Source: Limivicinus sp963617275
Lineage (GTDB): Bacteria > Bacillota > Clostridia > Oscillospirales > Oscillospiraceae
Reading direction: 5' to 3'
DNA: 42,748 nt
NCBI GenBank assembly: GCA_963617275.1
Contig: CAVENX010000023.1
Span: forward strand, 1 to 42,748
Below, in pieces: positions 38,873 through 42,748 of the stretch; within the stretch, counting starts at the first letter, position 1; each line of letters begins with the position of its first letter. A program made the translations under genes and the position numbers. A model generated the notes under the pieces. That model searched no databases. It saw only the letters and a list, made by a program, of their open reading frames with translations, and was not told the DNA's origin.

Positions 38873-39136
38873 TTATGCCATCTCGTTGAGCTTGTGAGCC
38901 ATAGCGGACTTTTTGTGAGCTGCATTGTTCTTGTGCAGCAGACCTTTGCCTGCCGCGCGGTCAACTGTCTTGACAGCAACTTTATAGGCACTGACAGCTG
39001 CATCATTGTTGCCTTCGGCAACTGCTGCGTCAAACTTTTTAATCATAGTTTTGAGCTCGGTCTTCTCAGCGCGGTTCTTTGCTCTGAGTTCCTTGGACTT
39101 CTCGTCTCTCTTAGCAGAAGATTTAATGTTGGCCAT
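38873..39136 (-). CDS. rpsT: 30S ribosomal protein S20
   Basis: An 87-residue basic, helical protein, the usual S20 length. It binds 16S rRNA early in small-subunit assembly. Typical features are ANIKSSAKRDEKSKELRAKN at the start, VDRAAGKGLLHKNNAAHKKS, and the short C-terminus. AGGAGGAGG lies ahead of the ATG. It has its own promoter (39197-39225) and terminator, and is divergent from gpr. In many Firmicutes rpsT lies beside gpr, as here. Confidence 0.98.
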   Translation of the reverse strand: MANIKSSAKRDEKSKELRAKNRAEKTELKTMIKKFDAAVAEGNNDAAVSAYKVAVKTVDRAAGKGLLHKNNAAHKKSAMAHKLNEMA

Positions 39137-39196
39137 GCTTAAACGCTACCTCCTCCTATAAAGTCGAGCCGACATTCTGTCAACCCGCGTTTTGAT

Positions 39197-39225
39197 ATTA
39201 TAGCAAAGAGTTTCCTGAAAATCAA
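39197..39225 (-). promoter_or_regulatory. Promoter of rpsT
   Basis: On the - strand TTGATT (39220-39225) and TATAAT (39197-39202) have a 17-base spacer, with TGC just before the -10 box. The leader is about 54 bases. Confidence 0.8.
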
Positions 39226-39296
39226 GCCCTTTTTCAAATTTTTTCTCACTATTTTTTCTTTTTCCGCCTGCCGGATTACTTGCACAAGATGTTGGG

Positions 39297-39328
39297 TATA
39301 ATTTATCCGGCACCGCACGATGCGGTGC
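39297..39328 (+). promoter_or_regulatory. -10-like box and 5' hairpin of gpr
   Basis: TATAAT at 39297-39302 has no good sigma-A -35 box 17 bases upstream, so a sporulation sigma factor may be used. GCACCGCA/TGCGGTGC (39310-39328), a perfect 8-bp stem with a three-base loop, would form the 5' end of the mRNA. Confidence 0.45.
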
Positions 39329-39367
39329 TCATTACGGCAGTCGCCGACCTGTAAGGAGGAAAGAACT

Positions 39368-40210
39368 ATGGCATCTGCAAGGCGCACGGATATGGCGGCG
39401 GAGCTTCTGGGCGACATTGACGAAAAATTAGGGCGTGAGCACGGGCTTGCCGTGCGCGAAATGAGTGTTGACGGCTTTCCCGTCACCGACGTGGAGGTGC
39501 TGAACGAAGCAGGGTCCTCTCTCATCGGGCGCGGGATAGGAAGCTATTTTACCCTTTCCCTGCCTGCCGGGGCATTTGACCTGCGTGTGTGTGAGGGCGT
39601 TCTTGCAAAGCTCATCTCACAGCTGCTGCCCGCACGGCGCGGCGGGCGTTCCGTTGTCGTCGCGGCGCTCGGCAATCCCGACATTACGCCCGACTCGATA
39701 GGTCCGCTCTGCGCGTCCTCGCTTATCGTCTCACGCCACCTTAAAGCGGCAGAGCCTGCGCAGTTTTCTTTTCTCTCGGACGTGGCGCTCTGCCGTCCTG
39801 GCGTTCTCGGTACCTCCGGGGTTGAAAGCGCGCAGCAGATACTTTCATTCTGCTCCATCGTCAAGCCCGCTTTCGTTGTGGTTGTGGACGCATTCGCCTG
39901 CCGGGAGGCCGAAGGACTTTGCCGCAGTGTGCAGATCTCCGACACAGGCATTGCACCGGGTTCAGGCGTTGGCAACGACAGAGAGCGCATTGACGCGGAT
40001 TTCCTCGGCGTACCGGTTATATCTATCGGCGTACCCACAGTCATGGATGCAGGGCGGTTTTTCTCCCCGGAGGGGCGGACGACCATGTTCGTCACCCCGC
40101 GTGACATCGACGCAAAGGTACGCCGCCTGTCGCATCTCATTTCACGCGCTCTCAACCTTGCTCTGCATCCCGGTCTCAGTCCGGAGGATATAGACACCCT
40201 GCTCGCGTAG
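39368..40210 (+). CDS. gpr: Germination protease
   Basis: A 280-residue Gpr, the aspartic protease that degrades small acid-soluble spore proteins at germination. It is made as a zymogen: the N-terminal propeptide contains the RRTDMAAEL processing region. Family segments are ALGNPDITPDSIGPL, PGVLGTSGVES, DAFACREAEGLCRSVQISDTGIAPGSGVGN given here by its ends (about 177-206), and GVPVISIGVPTVMDA. It marks the organism as a spore former. AAGGAGGAAAG precedes the ATG at 39368; it is slightly shorter than many homologues (about 320 or more). Confidence 0.95.
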   Translation: MASARRTDMAAELLGDIDEKLGREHGLAVREMSVDGFPVTDVEVLNEAGSSLIGRGIGSYFTLSLPAGAFDLRVCEGVLAKLISQLLPARRGGRSVVVAALGNPDITPDSIGPLCASSLIVSRHLKAAEPAQFSFLSDVALCRPGVLGTSGVESAQQILSFCSIVKPAFVVVVDAFACREAEGLCRSVQISDTGIAPGSGVGNDRERIDADFLGVPVISIGVPTVMDAGRFFSPEGRTTMFVTPRDIDAKVRRLSHLISRALNLALHPGLSPEDIDTLLA

Positions 40211-40216
40211 GTCCAA

Positions 40217-40232
40217 TGTTTCACGTGAAACG
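40217..40232 (+). promoter_or_regulatory. parS site 1
   Basis: TGTTTCACGTGAAACG fits the near-universal parS palindrome TGTTNCACGTGAAACA with one end mismatch. It lies 7 bases after the gpr stop. Confidence 0.92.
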
Positions 40233-40266
40233 TCAGGCGAGTGAGGAGTTCCTCACTTAATTGAAT

Positions 40267-40282
40267 TGTTTCACGTGAAACT
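40267..40282 (+). promoter_or_regulatory. parS site 2
   Basis: TGTTTCACGTGAAACT, the same core as site 1, 50 bases further on and one base before the parA -35 box. Between the two sites is AGTGAGGAGTTCCTCACT, a palindrome related to the family B heptamer. Confidence 0.92.
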
Positions 40283-40283
40283 A

Positions 40284-40312
40284 TTGAAAAAAGCACTCCT
40301 GCCTGCTATAAT
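40284..40312 (+). promoter_or_regulatory. Promoter of parAB
   Basis: TTGAAA (40284-40289) and TATAAT (40307-40312) have a 17-base spacer. ParB bound at the adjoining parS would contact polymerase, so autoregulation is possible. Confidence 0.8.
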
Positions 40313-40341
40313 GACATGAAAAAACTTTTTGGAGAGAGAAA

Positions 40342-41100
40342 ATGGCAAAGATATTAGCTGTGGCCAACCAGAAAGGCGGCGTCGGCAAGACAACGACCAC
40401 CGTCAATCTCAGCGCGGCTCTGACGCTGCTCGGAAAGCGCGTGCTGCTGTTTGACGGCGACCCGCAGGGCAACGCCACGACGGGCATGGGGGTATCAAAG
40501 AACACCCGCCCGAACGCCTACGACATGATGTCGGGCGCGGAGTCTCCCGAAAAATGCGTGGTGCATACGAAATTCGGTGATGTAATACCGTCAAGCAAGG
40601 AACTTGCGGCCTCGTCGGTAGAGCTTATCGACGCGGAGAGCAGGGAATACGTCCTCAAAAACTGCCTGATGAAGCTCTACGGCGATTACGACTACATATT
40701 TATAGACTGTCCGCCGTCGCTTGAGCTGCTGACGGTCAACGCGCTTGTCGCGGCGGACAGCGTGCTCATTCCCATGCAGTGCGAATATTACGCGCTTGAG
40801 GGCATCGCCGATCTGCTCACAAGCATAAGAATGTGCAAGAAAAGGCTCAACAAGCGCCTTGAGATAGAGGGTATCGTGCTGACGATGTATGACGCACGTG
40901 CAAACCTCACCTCGCAGGTAGCGGCTGAGCTGAGAAAGTATCTTGACGAAAAGGTGTATGACACGGTAATACCACGCAGCGTAAGACTTTCAGAAGCGCC
41001 CAGTCACGGCGTACCTGGCATAGTCTACGACCGCTTCAACAAGGGCAGCCGCGCATACATCGAGCTGGCGGAAGAATTTATAAGAAGATCTGAGAGGTGA
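40342..41100 (+). CDS. parA: Chromosome partitioning ATPase ParA/Soj
   Basis: A 252-residue ParA with the deviant Walker A KGGVGKTTT (11-19), FDGDPQGNATTG (Walker A' region), and FIDCPPSLELLTVNAL (Walker B, about 116-131). It binds DNA non-specifically as an ATP dimer and is discharged by ParB; in spore formers Soj also affects DnaA activity. GGAGAG lies ahead of the ATG. It forms an operon with parB 4 bases downstream. Confidence 0.97.
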   Translation: MAKILAVANQKGGVGKTTTTVNLSAALTLLGKRVLLFDGDPQGNATTGMGVSKNTRPNAYDMMSGAESPEKCVVHTKFGDVIPSSKELAASSVELIDAESREYVLKNCLMKLYGDYDYIFIDCPPSLELLTVNALVAADSVLIPMQCEYYALEGIADLLTSIRMCKKRLNKRLEIEGIVLTMYDARANLTSQVAAELRKYLDEKVYDTVIPRSVRLSEAPSHGVPGIVYDRFNKGSRAYIELAEEFIRRSER

Positions 41101-41104
41101 TAGA

Positions 41105-41965
41105 GTGGCAGCAAAGGAAAAGAAAGGCTTGGGCACGGGGCTTGCGGCTCTGTTCGGAGAGGACGAGCTTGACGGGCAGAGCGAGCTGATGACCCTGCCC
41201 ATAACAAAGGTCGAGCCGCGCAAGGATCAGCCGCGTGAGTATTTCGACGAGGCCGCGCTTCAGGAGCTGGCGGATTCGATCTCTCAGTACGGACTTATCC
41301 AGCCGATAGTTGCTCGCAGGCTTCCGGACGGGTTTTATCAGATCATTGCGGGCGAGCGCCGCTGGCGCGCAAGCCGCATGGCAGGACTTGCGGAGGTTCC
41401 GGTGCGCGTCATTGAGGCAGACGACAGGACGACCGCGGAGCTTGCGCTGGTGGAAAACCTTCAGAGGGAAAACCTCAACCCGATAGAAGAGGCCAAAGGC
41501 TACAAGACGCTTATCGAGGTGTACGGCCTGACGCAGGAGGAAACGGCAAAGAGCGTCGGGCGCTCCCGTCCCGCGATAACAAATTCCATGCGTCTGCTCA
41601 GTCTCAGCGACGACGTGCTCAGGCTCGTTGAAGACGGAAAGCTCTCCGCCGGTCACGCAAGAGCGCTCATCCCGATAACCGACGAAAAAACACAGCTTGA
41701 CGCGGCGAAGGAGGTCATCTCAAAATCGCTTTCGGTGCGCAAAACCGAGGCTCTGGCCGCAAAGCTCACGAAGGAGCCGAAAGAAAAGAGCGAACCGGCA
41801 AAGCCGTTTGTAGACTATTCAGCCGAGGTCGAAAAGGAGCTTGGCGAAATCCTCGGAAGGCGGGTGCATCTCGTCAGCGGGAAGAAAAACGGCAGGATAG
41901 AAATTGAATTTTACGGCGCGGACGACAGGGAAAATCTGATCGACCGGCTCAGAAAGCTCAGATAA
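41105..41965 (+). CDS. parB: Chromosome partitioning protein ParB/Spo0J
   Basis: A 286-residue ParB. The N-terminal CTP-binding domain shows DQPREYFDEAALQELADSI, then GERRWRASRMAGL (about 81-93) and ENLQRENLNPIEEA. The helix-turn-helix TQEETAKSVGRSRPAITNSMRL (ends near 143 and 164) reads parS. The C-terminus is a dimerisation domain with a basic tail. The start is GTG at 41105, after an AGGTGATAG ribosome site. It loads at the two parS sites just upstream of its own operon and spreads along DNA. A family A repeat begins 8 bases after the stop. Confidence 0.97.
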   Translation: MAAKEKKGLGTGLAALFGEDELDGQSELMTLPITKVEPRKDQPREYFDEAALQELADSISQYGLIQPIVARRLPDGFYQIIAGERRWRASRMAGLAEVPVRVIEADDRTTAELALVENLQRENLNPIEEAKGYKTLIEVYGLTQEETAKSVGRSRPAITNSMRLLSLSDDVLRLVEDGKLSAGHARALIPITDEKTQLDAAKEVISKSLSVRKTEALAAKLTKEPKEKSEPAKPFVDYSAEVEKELGEILGRRVHLVSGKKNGRIEIEFYGADDRENLIDRLRKLR

Positions 41966-41972
41966 GAGCCTG

Positions 41973-42176
41973 CAGCTTGTCAAAGAACCTCAATGAGGTT
42001 CTTTGACAAAAAGGCTGCACTGCGCTCTGTGCCTCGGTTGTTCGCCGCAGGCGAACAATTCGACACTCGCTCCGTGAGAAGAGTTTTCTCCGACGTACAC
42101 GCCGCCGGAGAAAACGATCAAAACTATTTTTTGCCTGCGGGCAAAAAACTCTGCGAGGCTTTTTTTGACAGTCTCA
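41973..42176 (+). repeat. Family A repeat, complete copy behind parB
   Basis: The clearest full copy. Dyads in order: GTCAAAGAACCTCA/TGAGGTTCTTTGAC, TTGTTCGCC/GGCGAACAA, GTTTTCTCC/GGAGAAAAC, TTTTTTGCC/GGGCAAAAAA, then GCGAGGCTTTTTTT and GACAGTCTC. It fills most of the gap to serS, leaving no room for a T-box leader. A 67-codon frame crosses it but is not kept in other copies. Confidence 0.92.
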
Positions 42177-42195
42177 AGACTCAGATAACGGTCTG

Positions 42196-42218
42196 AAAAA
42201 AACGCTCCCGAAGGAGCG
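42196..42218 (-). terminator. Terminator-like hairpin before serS, - strand
   Basis: On the - strand CGCTCC, a TTCG loop and GGAGCG (42203-42218) are followed by seven T residues. No - strand gene is visible to its right inside the window, so it may be a relic or serve an unseen transcript. Confidence 0.5.
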
Positions 42219-42255
42219 AAAAGAGAATTTAGTAAAAGAAACAGGAGAAATAAAA

Positions 42256-42748
42256 ATGCTGGATATACGATTTGTGCGTGAAAACCCCGATATAGTCAAG
42301 GAAAACATAAAGAAAAAGTTTCAGGAAGCAAAGCTTCCGATGGTGGACGAGGTGATAGAACTTGACACGCTCAACCGCGCCGCGATCACCGAGGCGAGCG
42401 AGCTTCGCGCAAGCCGCAACACACTCTCCAAGCAGATAGGTATGCTCATGGGTCAGGCAAAGAAGGATCCGGGCAAGCTTGAAGAGGCGGAAAAGGTCAA
42501 GGAGCAAGTCAAGAAAAACGCCGACCGCCTTGCGGAGCTTGAAAAGCTTGAGGAGGAATACGCCTCCCGCATCCACAAGCTCATGCTCCAGATACCGAAC
42601 ATAATAGACCCCAGCGTTCCCATCGGACCGGACGACAGCGCAAACGTCGAGGTGGAGCGCTTCGGCGAACCCGTCGTGCCCGACTTCCCCATTCCCTACC
42701 ACACCGAGATCATGGAGAGCTTCAACGGCGTTGACATGGACTCCGCCG
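42256..42748 (+). CDS. serS: Seryl-tRNA synthetase, N-terminal part (cut by window end)
   Basis: The first 164 codons of SerS, which charges tRNA-Ser. It starts MLDIRFVRENPDIVKENIKKK, the class II SerRS opening. The long antiparallel coiled-coil arm that grips the tRNA follows (about 27-100, rich in Glu, Lys and Leu), then IPNIIDPSVPIG and the start of the catalytic core. ACAGGAGAAA lies ahead of the ATG. The catalytic motifs are outside the window. The gene follows parB and a family A repeat. Confidence 0.95.
   Translation, partial: MLDIRFVRENPDIVKENIKKKFQEAKLPMVDEVIELDTLNRAAITEASELRASRNTLSKQIGMLMGQAKKDPGKLEEAEKVKEQVKKNADRLAELEKLEEEYASRIHKLMLQIPNIIDPSVPIGPDDSANVEVERFGEPVVPDFPIPYHTEIMESFNGVDMDSA

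Noticed and set aside
39155..39183. TTGACA-N17-TATAGG as the rpsT promoter
   Set aside because: Transcription would start within or after the Shine-Dalgarno of rpsT, leaving no ribosome site. The TTGATT/TATAAT pair further upstream is better.
41993..42196. 67-codon frame through the family A repeat (and similar frames at 13127-13445)
   Set aside because: The complete copies differ by an insertion that shifts the frame, the sequence is stacked palindromes, and there is no ribosome site. Treated as non-coding repeat.

Overview
The window looks like chromosomal DNA of a GC-rich, spore-forming Clostridia member, probably of the Oscillospirales type found in animal guts. This is inferred from the germination protease gene gpr, the Soj/Spo0J-type parAB pair with two parS sites, Firmicutes-style Shine-Dalgarno and sigma-A promoter sequences, TRAP and molybdate transporters, and dense families of intergenic repeats. 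No rRNA, tRNA, CRISPR array, transposase or phage gene is visible. The parS sites suggest, without proving, an origin-proximal location.

Left part (1-6.7 kb, + strand): a leucine-rich-repeat lipoprotein, an NAD synthetase, a GMP synthetase ATP-pyrophosphatase without a glutaminase domain, a VOC-fold protein, and a CsoR-type repressor followed by a P1B metal ATPase. The CsoR and ATPase promoters share three copies of one operator-like dyad. From 7 to 13.1 kb lies a divergent molybdenum block: moaA-moaC-mog/moaE-like fusion on the - strand, and a MoeA-like gene plus modABC on the + strand. Next come an atypical histidine-kinase-like protein, gap, and a BlaI/BlaR1-like pair in which the M56 protease is fused to a long duplicated beta-helix.

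The most notable region is 19.3-25.8 kb. A DUF2877 gene is divergent from an operon of fdrA, a 57-codon gene, DUF1116, a cyanuric acid hydrolase/barbiturase-type ring-opening amidohydrolase, and a CodA/AtzC-like deaminase. FdrA, DUF1116 and DUF2877 are the three components linked to oxamate carbamoyltransferase in E. coli (AllFGH). Their operon with a deaminase and a ring-opening enzyme suggests a complete anaerobic route: deaminate an N-heterocycle, open the ring, then pass the carbamoyl group to phosphate. The substrate is unknown.

Right part: mfd; a surface-polysaccharide-like set (acyltransferase, two polytopic membrane proteins, a GT2 glycosyltransferase, a GNAT acetyltransferase); a TRAP transporter with dctP separated from dctQM by repeats; rpsT; gpr; parS-parA-parB; and the start of serS, cut by the window end.

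Three interspersed repeat families run through the window. Family A is about 190-200 bp of stacked palindromes, always in + orientation and mostly behind + strand genes. Family B is GAGGAGT heptamers plus a GTCGGC...GCCGAC hairpin; it starts within a few bases of the stop codons of three - strand genes and overruns the 3' end of a fourth. Family C has units of about 50 bp in inverted orientation around dctP, and one copy supplies codons of the DctP C-terminus.
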